A stretch of DNA of 64,000 nucleotides, from NCBI RefSeq assembly GCF_002899675.1, contig NZ_PKUU01000015.1, forward strand, positions 90,993 to 154,992. Reading direction: 5' to 3'. This document shows, one piece after another, positions 52,381 to 61,241 of this stretch. Both the position numbers and the translations under genes were made by a program. This DNA comes from Clostridium sp. chh4-2. Its GTDB lineage: Bacteria > Bacillota > Clostridia > Lachnospirales > Lachnospiraceae. The notes under the pieces are model-generated. The model made no database searches. It was not told where the DNA came from and was given only the letters and a program-made list of their open reading frames with translations. Numbering within the stretch: the first letter of the stretch is position 1; every line of letters begins with the position of its first letter.

Positions 52381-53547
52381 TTATTCCCCATTCTTCTTCC
52401 TGCGAAATTCCTCCTTCACCCGTTCCATCAATTCCGGTTTCAGAATCAAATCACTGCAAGTCGCCGCAAGAATCTTGCCTGCCAGAATCAAACAATTATG
52501 CGCCTCTTCACTCTTCCCTGCATCCAGATACTCCTGAGAATGGGCAGAGGTCCCTTCCGGTACAAACGCCATGCGGATACAGGACCCCGGCACATCATAC
52601 ATCACATTGCCGAAATCCGTAGAACCGGTTTTTTCCCTGGCCGGCCGTATTGTTGGCGCATCCACCAGGCGGGCGTTATCCATTAAAATCTCATTTAACG
52701 ATAAAACGGGAATCTTCGCCTGGAAAAATGGGCGTTCCTCAATCTCATAGCCGGTTTCAGTCATGAGGGCCCCTCCCTGGATGATCTTCTCCACTCTGGA
52801 GACTACGGTTTCCAAATAGGCGGTATTATAGCTTCTCATACACACTTCCATCACCGCCTCGGCCGGAACCACGTTGCTGGGGCCGCCTGCGTCCAGAATC
52901 GTATAGTGAATGCGGGTATCCTCTTTTACATGTTCCCTCAGACATTCAATCCCGTGGGCGGCCAGAAGAACGGCATCCAAACCGCTTCTTCCCTGGTCAG
53001 GGCTCATGGCCGCATGGGCGGTTTTTCCATGAAAATGTATGATATAAGTTGCCAGAGCCATGCATTTTACGTCAGTGGTCGTGGTCGGACTGGGGTGCAT
53101 CATCAGGGCTATGTCAATATCCTGAAAACATCCTTTTTCTTTCATCAGAATCTTTCCGCCCACAGTTTCCTCAGCCGGTGTGCCGTATACCACCAGGCGG
53201 TATGGCTCGTCTTTGCAGCAGTTTTTCACAGCCAGCGCGGCCGCCAGAATTGCAGGCCCCTGCATGTGATGGCCGCAGGCATGGCCGATTCCCTCTAAGG
53301 CATCATATTCGCACAGCAGGCCGATGGACGGCCCGCCCTCTTTGTTCTGATAGACCGCCCGGAAGGCCGTTTCCATATCGGCGATTCCCGCCTCAACTTC
53401 AAAACCATTTTCTTCTAAGCATTTCATCAGCATACCACTGGCATAAACTTCTTTAAATCCCGCTTCCGGATGATCGAAGATGGAATCCGCCATGGAAATC
53501 CATGTATCCTTTGCGCGGTCAATTTCATTAAATATAATATCCTTCAT
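52381..53547 (-). CDS. M20 family amidohydrolase (AbgB-like)
   Basis: The 388-residue metallopeptidase/aminoacylase of the M20D group shows GLLCEYDALEGIGHACGHHM (metal His and Asp), GTPAEETVGGKILMKEKGCF (catalytic Glu pair), MHPSPTTTTDVKCMA, HGKTAHAAMSPDQGRSGLDA in the dimerisation domain and a late metal-binding region near GTSAHSQEYLDA. It should split an N-acyl or N-aminoacyl amide, as in p-aminobenzoyl-glutamate or dipeptide use. The ATG at 53547 has GGAGG eight bases upstream. It follows the YfcC-type transporter by 24 bp, so transporter and hydrolase form a uptake-and-cleave operon. Confidence 0.9.
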   Translation of the reverse strand: MKDIIFNEIDRAKDTWISMADSIFDHPEAGFKEVYASGMLMKCLEENGFEVEAGIADMETAFRAVYQNKEGGPSIGLLCEYDALEGIGHACGHHMQGPAILAAALAVKNCCKDEPYRLVVYGTPAEETVGGKILMKEKGCFQDIDIALMMHPSPTTTTDVKCMALATYIIHFHGKTAHAAMSPDQGRSGLDAVLLAAHGIECLREHVKEDTRIHYTILDAGGPSNVVPAEAVMEVCMRSYNTAYLETVVSRVEKIIQGGALMTETGYEIEERPFFQAKIPVLSLNEILMDNARLVDAPTIRPAREKTGSTDFGNVMYDVPGSCIRMAFVPEGTSAHSQEYLDAGKSEEAHNCLILAGKILAATCSDLILKPELMERVKEEFRRKKNGE

Positions 53548-53571
53548 CAATAGTTCCTCCCTGATAATCGT

Positions 53572-55005
53572 TTAAAATGGTCCGTATCCGATGCAGTATC
53601 CGATTACGATAAAGACGCCGCCTGCTGCCATCCAGCTGAACAGGATCGGGCCGGCATAGCGTACCCACTGCGCATAATTAATCTTGGAAATGGACAGATA
53701 CGCGTTCATATTGGAAGACGTAGGGTTAATGGAATTGGTGATGCCGTCGCCCAGCTGGAACGCTAAAACCGCCACCTGCCTGGTAACCCCCGTAATATCC
53801 GCCAGCGGGATGAATAAAGGCATGGTCGCCGCCGCCTGTCCCGAACCGGACGGGATGAAGACATTCAATATAATATGTACAATGTACATTCCGATTGGAG
53901 CAAATGCGGCCGGAAGCTTTTGAAGTAGATTTCCAAAATCATATACGATCGTATCCAGGATCATGCCGTTTTGCAGTACCACCAAAATACCTCTTGCAAT
54001 ACCGATAACCAATGCCCCAAAGGCCAGCGCCTTGGCTCCGTCCACGAACTCTTTGGCGATCCGGCTGGGTTTTAAACCGCCTACCAGGCCGCTGACAATG
54101 CCGATTGCAATGAATACCGGCTGCATTTCATCCGTTCCCCAGCCGTGGTTGATAACGCCCCATACAATCCAGCCCAGTCCTGCGGCAAATGAAAGCAGCA
54201 CAAGGTAATGGCGGACAGTCACTTTCTGCCCCTCCTCCTCATCGCTCATCTCTTCGCCCCGGCTCTCCTGTTCCAGGTTGTACACAATGCTTTTAGACGG
54301 ATCTGCTTTAACCTTGGCCGCATAGCGCATCATATACACGCTTGCGATCACTAAAAATGTGATGTGGATAATAACGCGGAATCCCAATCCTGAATAGATA
54401 GGAAGTTCCGCAATTCCCTGAGCGATTCCCACGTTAAACGGGTTCATGGTACCGGCGCTGAATCCGGCCGCCGCTCCTAATGTCACCATAGACGTTCCGA
54501 TCGCCGCGTCGTATCCTGCCTTCCTCGCCACAATAATTCCGATTGGAACAAAGGCCAGCACCTCGTTGGACATTCCCATCAGCGCTCCGCCTAAAGAAAA
54601 TGTAAACAGGAAGATGGGAATAATCCAATGTTCCTTCCCTTTCAGTGACCGGATCAATTTGCCGATCAGCAGATCCACCGCCCCTGTGCCGTTGATAATC
54701 TGAAATGTTCCTCCCACGATAAATACGAAGAAGATCAGACCGGCCGCAGCCTTCATGCCGGAAGGCGCTGCGTTCAGCACATCCATGATGCCCGCTGCCG
54801 GGGCCTCCACCGAATGATAGGACACCGGGTCCACAACCGTGGTTCCATTGGCATTTTCATACCTGTCGTAGGCACCTGACGGCACCAGGTGAGTTAAAAC
54901 TGCAGCCAGGATAATAATAGAAAAGATAATAACATACGTGTGCGGCACCCTGAAATCCGCGATGCGAAACCGCTTTTTACCAGTTTCATTTCCCCTCATA
55001 CTCAT
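53572..55005 (-). CDS. YfcC/DcuC-type membrane transporter
   Basis: The 477-residue protein has about twelve hydrophobic helices (for example YVIIFSIIILAAVLTHLVPS near residue 24) and the conserved YfcC features GGALMGMSNEVLAFVPIGII, LGAAAGFSAGTMNPFNVGIA and FIPSGSGQAAATMPLFIPLA. Members are suggested basic amino acid or peptide transporters. With the M20 hydrolase cotranscribed, the probable substrate is an acylated or conjugated amino acid. The promoter at 55048-55076 lies upstream and the divergent LysR gene probably controls it. Confidence 0.88.
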   Translation of the reverse strand: MSMRGNETGKKRFRIADFRVPHTYVIIFSIIILAAVLTHLVPSGAYDRYENANGTTVVDPVSYHSVEAPAAGIMDVLNAAPSGMKAAAGLIFFVFIVGGTFQIINGTGAVDLLIGKLIRSLKGKEHWIIPIFLFTFSLGGALMGMSNEVLAFVPIGIIVARKAGYDAAIGTSMVTLGAAAGFSAGTMNPFNVGIAQGIAELPIYSGLGFRVIIHITFLVIASVYMMRYAAKVKADPSKSIVYNLEQESRGEEMSDEEEGQKVTVRHYLVLLSFAAGLGWIVWGVINHGWGTDEMQPVFIAIGIVSGLVGGLKPSRIAKEFVDGAKALAFGALVIGIARGILVVLQNGMILDTIVYDFGNLLQKLPAAFAPIGMYIVHIILNVFIPSGSGQAAATMPLFIPLADITGVTRQVAVLAFQLGDGITNSINPTSSNMNAYLSISKINYAQWVRYAGPILFSWMAAGGVFIVIGYCIGYGPF

Positions 55006-55047
55006 AACAAATACATTCTCCTTTCGCTTTCGTTTCTGCTTGCTTTC

Positions 55048-55076
55048 AGTATAGAAAACATATATAATTATGTCAA
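55048..55076 (-). promoter_or_regulatory. promoter of the transporter-amidohydrolase operon
   Basis: On the minus strand TTGACA (55076-55071), a 17-bp spacer, then TATACT (55053-55048). It is a near-consensus sigma-A promoter pointing to the YfcC-type gene. Confidence 0.8.
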
Positions 55077-55097
55077 ATCAATTGTTTTTAATATAAT

Positions 55098-55114
55098 ATT
55101 AGTTATAGACTAAT
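55098..55114. promoter_or_regulatory. LysR-type binding site
   Basis: ATTAGT-N5-ACTAAT is a perfect 6-bp inverted repeat of LysR T-N11-A type, located between the divergent LysR gene and the transporter promoter. Similar TTAG/CTAA bases occur again before yitT (56043-56070). Confidence 0.65.
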
Positions 55115-55131
55115 TTAAAGAGGTGAACCAT

Positions 55132-56046
55132 ATGGATTTAAGAGAACAGTCCTATATTCTGGCTTTAGCCAAACATGGGAGCATTAAAAATGCTGCCGAA
55201 GAGCTGCACATTTCCTCCCCGACTTTGAGCATTTTTTTAAGCAATCTGGAGGACAACATCGGTATCCGCCTGTTTGACCGGCTCGGCAAGCGGTTCGTTC
55301 CCACGGAAGCCGGTACGCTTTATATAAAAACTGCCAGAGAGATGATGAATCTGAGAAACTGTTATGAAGCGGAGCTCAGCGATTTAAAAAACGGGACAAC
55401 CGGTACCATTTCCTTTGGAATCCAGCCGCGCCGCACCTTGTACCTTTTATCCGCAGTGCTGAGCGAATTTTGCGCGATGTATCCCAATGTTCAGATCAAT
55501 ACGTGCGAGGAAGTATCATCCGTCGCTTTTTCTCTGCTCATCAGCGGGGAGCTGGATTTTATCATCAACAACCGGATTAACGACAATCCGGCCCTGACCT
55601 ACTCCCCATTTTATCAGGACCGGATCGTTATGGTGGCTGCGGCGGATCATCCGCTGCTTTCCAACTGCGTCTCCCTGCCGGACAAAGAAACGCCATGGAT
55701 CGACCTGGCTCTGTTTCAAAATGAACGCTTTATTCTGACCCACACAGACCAGTCCTCCCGGACCTATGCGGATAAGGCCCTTGCCTATTCCCACATAACT
55801 CCGCGAAAATCATTTCTCATCTCCAATTTGGAGACTGCCGCTCAGTTAGCGGCGGAGGGATTGGGAATTGCGTTTAATTTTGAAAGTTATATCCGCAACT
55901 TCACCTACACAAAACCCGTCCGCTATTTTTATGTAGGGGATATGGAAGAAACTACAAACTATTACATTGTGTGCAGAAAAGACAAATATCTGCCCAATTA
56001 TGTGCTCAGCTTCATTTCACTGTTGAGAGATAAGATTAGCATTTAG
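55132..56046 (+). CDS. LysR family transcriptional regulator
   Basis: The 304-residue protein has a winged helix (LALAKHGSIKNAAEELHISS then PTLSIFLSNLEDNIGIRLFD) and a substrate-binding domain (ISFGIQPRRTLYLLSAVLSE; MVAAADHPLL). It is divergent from the transporter-amidohydrolase operon with a palindromic site (55098-55114) in the gap, the classic LysR arrangement. The ATG at 55132 has AGAGGTG six bases upstream. A second TTAG-rich site lies after the gene, before yitT. Confidence 0.93.
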   Translation: MDLREQSYILALAKHGSIKNAAEELHISSPTLSIFLSNLEDNIGIRLFDRLGKRFVPTEAGTLYIKTAREMMNLRNCYEAELSDLKNGTTGTISFGIQPRRTLYLLSAVLSEFCAMYPNVQINTCEEVSSVAFSLLISGELDFIINNRINDNPALTYSPFYQDRIVMVAAADHPLLSNCVSLPDKETPWIDLALFQNERFILTHTDQSSRTYADKALAYSHITPRKSFLISNLETAAQLAAEGLGIAFNFESYIRNFTYTKPVRYFYVGDMEETTNYYIVCRKDKYLPNYVLSFISLLRDKISI

Positions 56047-56072
56047 CTAATATATTATTAAATTAGTTTAAT

Positions 56073-56102
56073 TTGACAAAATATAGTGTTTCTTTCTATA
56101 CT
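56073..56102 (+). promoter_or_regulatory. promoter of the YitT-type gene
   Basis: TTGACA (56073-56078), an 18-bp spacer, TATACT (56097-56102). The -10 box is the same as in the divergent transporter promoter. TTAG-rich inverted bases lie directly upstream, so the same LysR protein may act here. Confidence 0.75.
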
Positions 56103-56133
56103 TGATCTAAGATATCTTGGAAAGGAGCACATC

Positions 56134-57054
56134 ATGCAAAACAACCGTATTGAAAAACGCCGTACATTTTTCCCATCACTCAGGCCAAAAGACTGCCAAA
56201 ACCAGGCTTTCCTGGACCGGATAAAGAATACTGTCCTGATTCTGGCCGGTTCTGTCGTGTACGGAATCGGAACCCAATGCTTTATTTCCTATGCCCAGAT
56301 CGCGCCGGGAGGGGCTTCCGGCATCGCTCTGATGGTGAATTTTGTGACCGGCATTCCTATCGGAATCCTGACATTTCTGATCAATATTCCGCTGCTGGTG
56401 CTGGCCTGGTTTTACCTGAGCAAAAGCTTCACCATAAAAACCGCCCTGGCCTGCGCGGTCTCTTCCGGGATCATGGATTTTGTGATCGCCCCCTTATTTC
56501 CCATCTATCAGGGAGACCGGCTTTTAAGCAGCCTGTTCGGCGGCGTTTTAGTAGGCATCGGCATGGCGCTCATCTTTCTGGCCGGCTGCACCACAGGAGG
56601 AAGCGATATCATCGGATACCTGCTGCAAAAGAAAAAGCCCCACCTTTCCATCGGCCATGCCCTGCTCATCATCGACGGATTCCTTTTGGCAGCTTCCATC
56701 TTCGTGTTCCGCAACATTGAATCCGGCCTCTTTGGCCTCATCTCGCTTTTCGTGCAGACCCAGGTAATCGACCGGATCATCTACGGAGCCGACGTGGGAA
56801 ATATGGTCACCATCATCACCTCTTCTCCTGAAGAAATCAGCCGCCAGATTATCACCACTCTGGAACGGAGCGCTACCGTCCTTCCCGGCTACGGCGCTTA
56901 CAGCAAATGCAGCACGGATGTGCTTTTATGCGCGGTGAGAAAAAACCAGTTCAGCACCCTGAAACAGATCATACATAGGGTTGACCCGGCGGCTTTTGTT
57001 CTGGTAACGGAAACATCGGAAGTTTATGGGGAAGGGTTTAAAACAATCTCTTAG
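56134..57054 (+). CDS. YitT family membrane protein (DUF161 and DUF2179)
   Basis: The 306-residue protein has five to six helices in residues 30-210 (VYGIGTQCFISYAQIAPGGA; GIALMVNFVTGIPIGILTFL; GVLVGIGMALIFLAGCTTGG) typical of YitT/DUF161, followed by a soluble DUF2179 domain (MVTIITSSPEEISRQIITTL; ERSATVLPGYGAYS). The function is unknown; transport or nucleotide-sensing roles have been proposed. AAAGGAG lies upstream of the ATG at 56134. Confidence 0.9.
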   Translation: MQNNRIEKRRTFFPSLRPKDCQNQAFLDRIKNTVLILAGSVVYGIGTQCFISYAQIAPGGASGIALMVNFVTGIPIGILTFLINIPLLVLAWFYLSKSFTIKTALACAVSSGIMDFVIAPLFPIYQGDRLLSSLFGGVLVGIGMALIFLAGCTTGGSDIIGYLLQKKKPHLSIGHALLIIDGFLLAASIFVFRNIESGLFGLISLFVQTQVIDRIIYGADVGNMVTIITSSPEEISRQIITTLERSATVLPGYGAYSKCSTDVLLCAVRKNQFSTLKQIIHRVDPAAFVLVTETSEVYGEGFKTIS

Positions 57055-57073
57055 AAAATGGCTTCTGCGATTT

Positions 57074-57104
57074 GCTCGTGATTGTGAGGATACTGAACAT
57101 TTAC
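57074..57104. repeat. end fragment of palindromic family P4
   Basis: Read on the minus strand, GTAAATGTTCAGTATCCTCA and then CAATCACGAGC follow the left end of element G (GTAATTGTTCAGTACCCTCA, CAATTACGAGC) with four differences. It lies just after the YitT gene. Confidence 0.6.
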
Positions 57105-57133
57105 AAATTTATACACTCTATATATCAAAAAAA

Positions 57134-57188
57134 CTGTAAGACGGTATGGCGTAAGAATCATCGATTCTTCTGCCATACCGTCTTACAG
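57134..57188. terminator. long two-way terminator between yitT and the DEAD helicase gene
   Basis: CTGTAAGACGGTATGGC (57134-57150) pairs perfectly with 57172-57188, then a 2-nt internal loop, then AAGAATC/GATTCTT with a 3-nt loop. The flanks are AAAAAAA on the left and GTTTTATC on the right, so it fits termination from both converging genes. Confidence 0.85.
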
Positions 57189-57221
57189 GTTTTATCTATC
57201 CGGCCTATTTATTCTGTTTGC

Positions 57222-58931
57222 TTATCTGCCTTTAGAATTGGCTTTTTCCATATGAATGTTTTTGCCTTTGATCTTAACATCCTTCATAGCCTGCAAAACG
57301 GCGTCTGCGCTTTCGCGGGGAACTTCCACAAATGTATATTTATCATACATATCGATGCTTCCAACCATCTTACCCGGCATTCCGGATTCTCCTGCAATGG
57401 CTCCGAGGATATCTCCCGGTTTGATATTCTGGTCTTTTCCGATATTGATGAAAAGGCGGGCCATATCGTCGTCGCCGGAATTTCTCTGGCTTCTGCCGTA
57501 TCCGTTTCCGCTGTTGCCGCGTCCTGATCTGGAATTTCCGTATCCGTTTCCACGTCCGCCGCGTCCGGAATCAGAGTAAGAGCTTCCTAAATCGTCTAAA
57601 GAGCGGGCCGGTCTTCTGTCATCAATGATGTCTTCATTTTCCTCGCCCATGGTCATCTTTAACAGTGCTGCCGCCAGATCTAAAGAGGTGTAATCCTCTT
57701 CCAGAAGCTTCTTTTCTATGATGTTGATCATCTTGCTCAGATCATTTTCATTGATGACGTCAGCCACCTGCTCCATGATCTTTTCCACTTTGATCTCTGT
57801 AATATCGTTCAGAGACGGAATTGCCTGAGGAATGATCTTGGTCTTGCAGTAGCGCTGAATATCGCGGAGTTTGTAAACTTCTCTACCGACTACAAAGCTG
57901 AACGCGATTCCTTCACGTCCTGCACGTCCGGTACGTCCGATTCTGTGAACATAATATTCATCATCCTGAGGAAGGTCGTAGTTAAATACCGCGCCTACGT
58001 CATCCACGTCGATACCGCGGGCCGCCACGTCGGTAGCCACCAGAATCTCCGTCTTGCCGTTACGGAAGCTGTTCATAACCCGGTCTCTCTGAATCTGCTT
58101 CAAATCGCCGTGAAGGCCTTCTGCGAAATAACCGCGGCCCTGAAGGGCCTGAACCAGTTCGTCTACCTGGCGCTTTGTATTACAGAAAACAACGGAAAGT
58201 TTCGGCGCATACATATCCAGAAGACGGCACATTACTTCCACCTTGTTTTTCGGTTTTACTTCATAATAATACTGGGTCACTTTCGGAACTGTCAGTTCTT
58301 TCTTAACCACTTTTACAGTAACCGGATTATTCTGGAAGTTATTGGCAATCTTAGCGATAGCGTCCGGCATGGTAGCGGAAAACATGATTGTCTGGCGCTC
58401 CTCAGGAAGCTGGCTTAAAATGGTTTCCATATCCTCTAAGAATCCCATGTTCAGCATCTCGTCCGCTTCATCCATAATAACCGTATGAACGTGATCGAAT
58501 TTCACTGTCTTACGGCGCATATGATCCATCACACGTCCCGGAGTTCCGATGATGATCTGCGTTCCGTCTTTCAATGAACGAATCTGTTTCACAATATCCT
58601 GTCCACCGTAGATAGGTAGAACCTTTACACCGTGCATATATTTAGCTAATCTGCGGATTTCTTCAGCTACCTGAATGGCCAGCTCTCTGGTAGGGCAAAG
58701 TGCAATTGCCTGAAGCTTCTTGCTTTTTGGATCGATTTTCTGTAATAAAGGGATTCCAAAAGCCGCTGTTTTACCAGTACCTGTCTGTGCCTGACCGATA
58801 ATGTCAAGGCCTTCTAACTGAACCGGTATCGCCTGAGCCTGAATTGGGGATGCTGCTTCAAACCCCATATCCGTAACTGCCCGCAGAATTCTCTCGTCTA
58901 ATTGTAACTCGTCAAATCTTACTGTCTCCAT
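57222..58931 (-). CDS. DEAD-box RNA helicase with DbpA-type RNA-binding domain
   Basis: The 569-residue helicase has all core motifs: Q motif (GFEAASPIQAQAIPV), AQTGTGKTAAFGIPL, PTRELAIQVAEE, TPGRVMDH, VIMDEADEMLNMG, FSATMP, and in the second lobe VFCNTKRQVDEL, ATDVAARGIDVDDV and HRIGRTGRAGREG. A Gly/Arg/Ser-rich linker (about 470-495) precedes a C-terminal DbpA RNA-binding domain (RLFINIGKDQNIKPGDILGA). It is likely a CshA/DeaD-type helicase in ribosome assembly or cold adaptation. The 250-bp region before it (58932-59182) shows no gene. Confidence 0.94.
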   Translation of the reverse strand: METVRFDELQLDERILRAVTDMGFEAASPIQAQAIPVQLEGLDIIGQAQTGTGKTAAFGIPLLQKIDPKSKKLQAIALCPTRELAIQVAEEIRRLAKYMHGVKVLPIYGGQDIVKQIRSLKDGTQIIIGTPGRVMDHMRRKTVKFDHVHTVIMDEADEMLNMGFLEDMETILSQLPEERQTIMFSATMPDAIAKIANNFQNNPVTVKVVKKELTVPKVTQYYYEVKPKNKVEVMCRLLDMYAPKLSVVFCNTKRQVDELVQALQGRGYFAEGLHGDLKQIQRDRVMNSFRNGKTEILVATDVAARGIDVDDVGAVFNYDLPQDDEYYVHRIGRTGRAGREGIAFSFVVGREVYKLRDIQRYCKTKIIPQAIPSLNDITEIKVEKIMEQVADVINENDLSKMINIIEKKLLEEDYTSLDLAAALLKMTMGEENEDIIDDRRPARSLDDLGSSYSDSGRGGRGNGYGNSRSGRGNSGNGYGRSQRNSGDDDMARLFINIGKDQNIKPGDILGAIAGESGMPGKMVGSIDMYDKYTFVEVPRESADAVLQAMKDVKIKGKNIHMEKANSKGR

Positions 58932-59182
58932 ATAATTCCTTTCTCATGGCCGCCGGCTCCTGTAATTCAGGACCAAATCCGACAACCGCACACACATCAT
59001 GCAGTCTATAACTGCCGCAACAAGAGTATCCCCACATTTCATACAGGATACACACAAAGAAAAAGAGAACTCAAAGCACGTTTCAGACTTTGAATCCTCT
59101 CGTTTCTACACGAGTACTTATTTTAACAGACTGTTTTTCACATGTCAAGAAAAAGTTCTGACCATATCCGCAGAAATTTTCG

Positions 59183-60433
59183 TTATTTTGAGTCTTTGTA
59201 AAGCTCCCGGTTTTGAAATAAATCCTCCGCCATAGCCGCAGAAAGGCCGATTTCCGCCAGTTTCCATATGTCCTCTTCATCATAAAGGAAAGACCAGTCC
59301 GAGGTGTTGGGAAAATAAGCCGGGTTATAAAGATATTCCGATATTTTCCTTCTAAAATAGTCCCCTCCGGCGGAATAACGCCCCTGGATCACAATGATCT
59401 CCGGGTCCACGGTAAGAATGATATTTCTGAATGCGATGGCAAAATACCCCGCCGCCTCATCCACAATCTCACGCGCATATGCGTCCCCTTCATCGGCCGC
59501 TTCCAATATATCTCTCAAACGAATCTCTTCACACGTTCCAAGCGCAGACCCGGAAAACCTTTCCGGAAACATTTTCAGTCTTTGAACCATGCGCTCCTCA
59601 GAAACCATGTTTTCAAAACACCCTCTGCTGCCGCAGCGGCAGATATCCTCATCCTCCGGGCAGACGATGATATGGCCGATCTCGCCGATCAAACTGTTCC
59701 TGCTGTTCTGCACCTTTCCCTGGTCGATCAGACAGCCGGAAATTCCCCGGTGGGTGAACAGGGTAAACACCCTTTTATTGTCAAATTCACGGTGATAGTG
59801 GAGCTCTGCACGTCCCGCCGCGCGGGCCACATTTTCAACCATGATTACAAGGCCGGGAAATTCCCGCTCAAAAATTTCTCTCATGGGAATCTCACTGCCC
59901 CAATTTTTATAGGACAGGATGTGCTGCAAACTCCCCGTCTCCTGGTTAATCAGTCCGCTGGTGCTGATACACAGTCCGTAGACCCTCTCAAGAGGTATCT
60001 CAGCCTCTCTCATAAGCCGGTCATAACATTCCCTGCTGACTCCTATCATCTCATCCAGGCTGGAATTTACGGAGATGTCGGCCCGCACTCTTTTCAGCTC
60101 CTGCAGCTTCAGATCCATGACCGCCATGCTCATCCAGCCGATCCCGATATTCATATAGGCCAGAAACTGATATTCCTTATTAAAGGCATAGACATCCGGT
60201 CTTTTTCCGCCGATCTCCGTGGAGTTTCCCTTCCCTCTATATATAAGGATGTCCTTTTCTACAAATGACATCACCGCTTTCGTCACAGTCGCCCGGCTGA
60301 TCCCCGTTAATTCCGACAATTCCGCCAGAGACCAGTCCTCCTTTTGGGAATTCTGAAATACTTTCAGAATCTCTTTTCTGTTTTTTCGTTTCAGATCCTT
60401 TGGAAGTGCCGCTTTATTTTGTGTATTCGCCAT
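59183..60433 (-). CDS. ROK family transcriptional regulator
   Basis: The 416-residue protein has an N-terminal winged helix (SLAELSELTGISRATVTKAV), then a ROK domain with the zinc motif CRCGSRGCFENMV, GEIGHIIVCPEDED and a sugar-site region. It is a NagC/XylR-like regulator rather than a kinase because of the DNA-binding domain. It is the last gene of a minus-strand set with an AGE-type epimerase and a substrate-binding lipoprotein, so it probably responds to an amino sugar or related sugar. Confidence 0.92.
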   Translation of the reverse strand: MANTQNKAALPKDLKRKNRKEILKVFQNSQKEDWSLAELSELTGISRATVTKAVMSFVEKDILIYRGKGNSTEIGGKRPDVYAFNKEYQFLAYMNIGIGWMSMAVMDLKLQELKRVRADISVNSSLDEMIGVSRECYDRLMREAEIPLERVYGLCISTSGLINQETGSLQHILSYKNWGSEIPMREIFEREFPGLVIMVENVARAAGRAELHYHREFDNKRVFTLFTHRGISGCLIDQGKVQNSRNSLIGEIGHIIVCPEDEDICRCGSRGCFENMVSEERMVQRLKMFPERFSGSALGTCEEIRLRDILEAADEGDAYAREIVDEAAGYFAIAFRNIILTVDPEIIVIQGRYSAGGDYFRRKISEYLYNPAYFPNTSDWSFLYDEEDIWKLAEIGLSAAMAEDLFQNRELYKDSK

Positions 60434-60470
60434 CGATCATTCCTCTTTTATGAATTGTAATGCCATTATA

Positions 60471-61127
60471 TCATAAATTTCCAAATAATTCTTCGGCCTG
60501 TTTCACGCATTTTTCATATTCCGTGCGCTCAAAACAAAAATTTAAGTCCCCGATCTTTTCCGCACAGCTTTCTGACCGCAGATATGGCTTTACATAATTA
60601 GCATACCTCCGTTTCTGTTCTTCTTCCCAATGTGAACTGATCCACTGTTTCCATAAAGAACTTCCCGGCGTTTCCCAGGCCATTGTTCCTCCGTATTCCT
60701 GCCAGTCCTCTTTTGTATACGATTCCGTACAGAGAATCCCATATTTCTCAGCTGTTTTTTCGTCCCAATGGTTCAGATATCCAAGATAGTCCCAATAAAC
60801 CAACTTTTCCGTCTTCCTGACCTTCACCACGATTACAATGCAGCTGAAATCCAAATCGTCCTCACAGATTAAAACAGGGACGCAGATGTTCTCATCCAGA
60901 TTGAATAACTCCCATACGAATTCCCGTTCATAGGAAAACAGCATATGACCGCTGCCGGCCGGACAAAGCCCGGGCAGCGTGCCTTTATGAACAGCCAGTT
61001 TCTCACAAGCCCCCTCCTTTACCATAGCTTCCAGATAGGCCGTCAGCGGTTTCCCGTCAATCATCCACATATTCTGCTTGTAAGAATACGGTGTATCCAC
61101 ATTTTGTATTTCTATTTGATTGTACAC
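60471..61127 (-). CDS. hypothetical protein
   Basis: The 218-residue soluble protein is rich in Trp, Tyr and Glu (VRKTEKLVYWDYLGYLNHWD, EEQKRRYANYVKPYLRSESC). I do not recognise a family. It lies between the AGE-type epimerase gene and the ROK gene, 38 bp before the latter. The start is probably GTG at 61127 (YNQIEIQN), because GAGGTG lies seven bases before it; upstream TTG codons overlap that site. No signal peptide or membrane helix. Confidence 0.65.
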   Translation of the reverse strand: MYNQIEIQNVDTPYSYKQNMWMIDGKPLTAYLEAMVKEGACEKLAVHKGTLPGLCPAGSGHMLFSYEREFVWELFNLDENICVPVLICEDDLDFSCIVIVVKVRKTEKLVYWDYLGYLNHWDEKTAEKYGILCTESYTKEDWQEYGGTMAWETPGSSLWKQWISSHWEEEQKRRYANYVKPYLRSESCAEKIGDLNFCFERTEYEKCVKQAEELFGNL

Positions 61128-61241
61128 AATCCGGCACCTCAACAATGATTTTCTTCCATTATATCATCTATGGCCTGCGGATCAAATCATAAAAATCAGG
61201 AGATATTGCCATGCTGCCCGCAGTATCTCCTTCCATCATCT

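Noticed and set aside
59582..60268. A 228-codon open frame antisense to the ROK regulator, and a 245-codon frame antisense to the epimerase (61170-61907)
   Set aside because: Both lie opposite well-conserved genes with good motifs and have no ribosome site.
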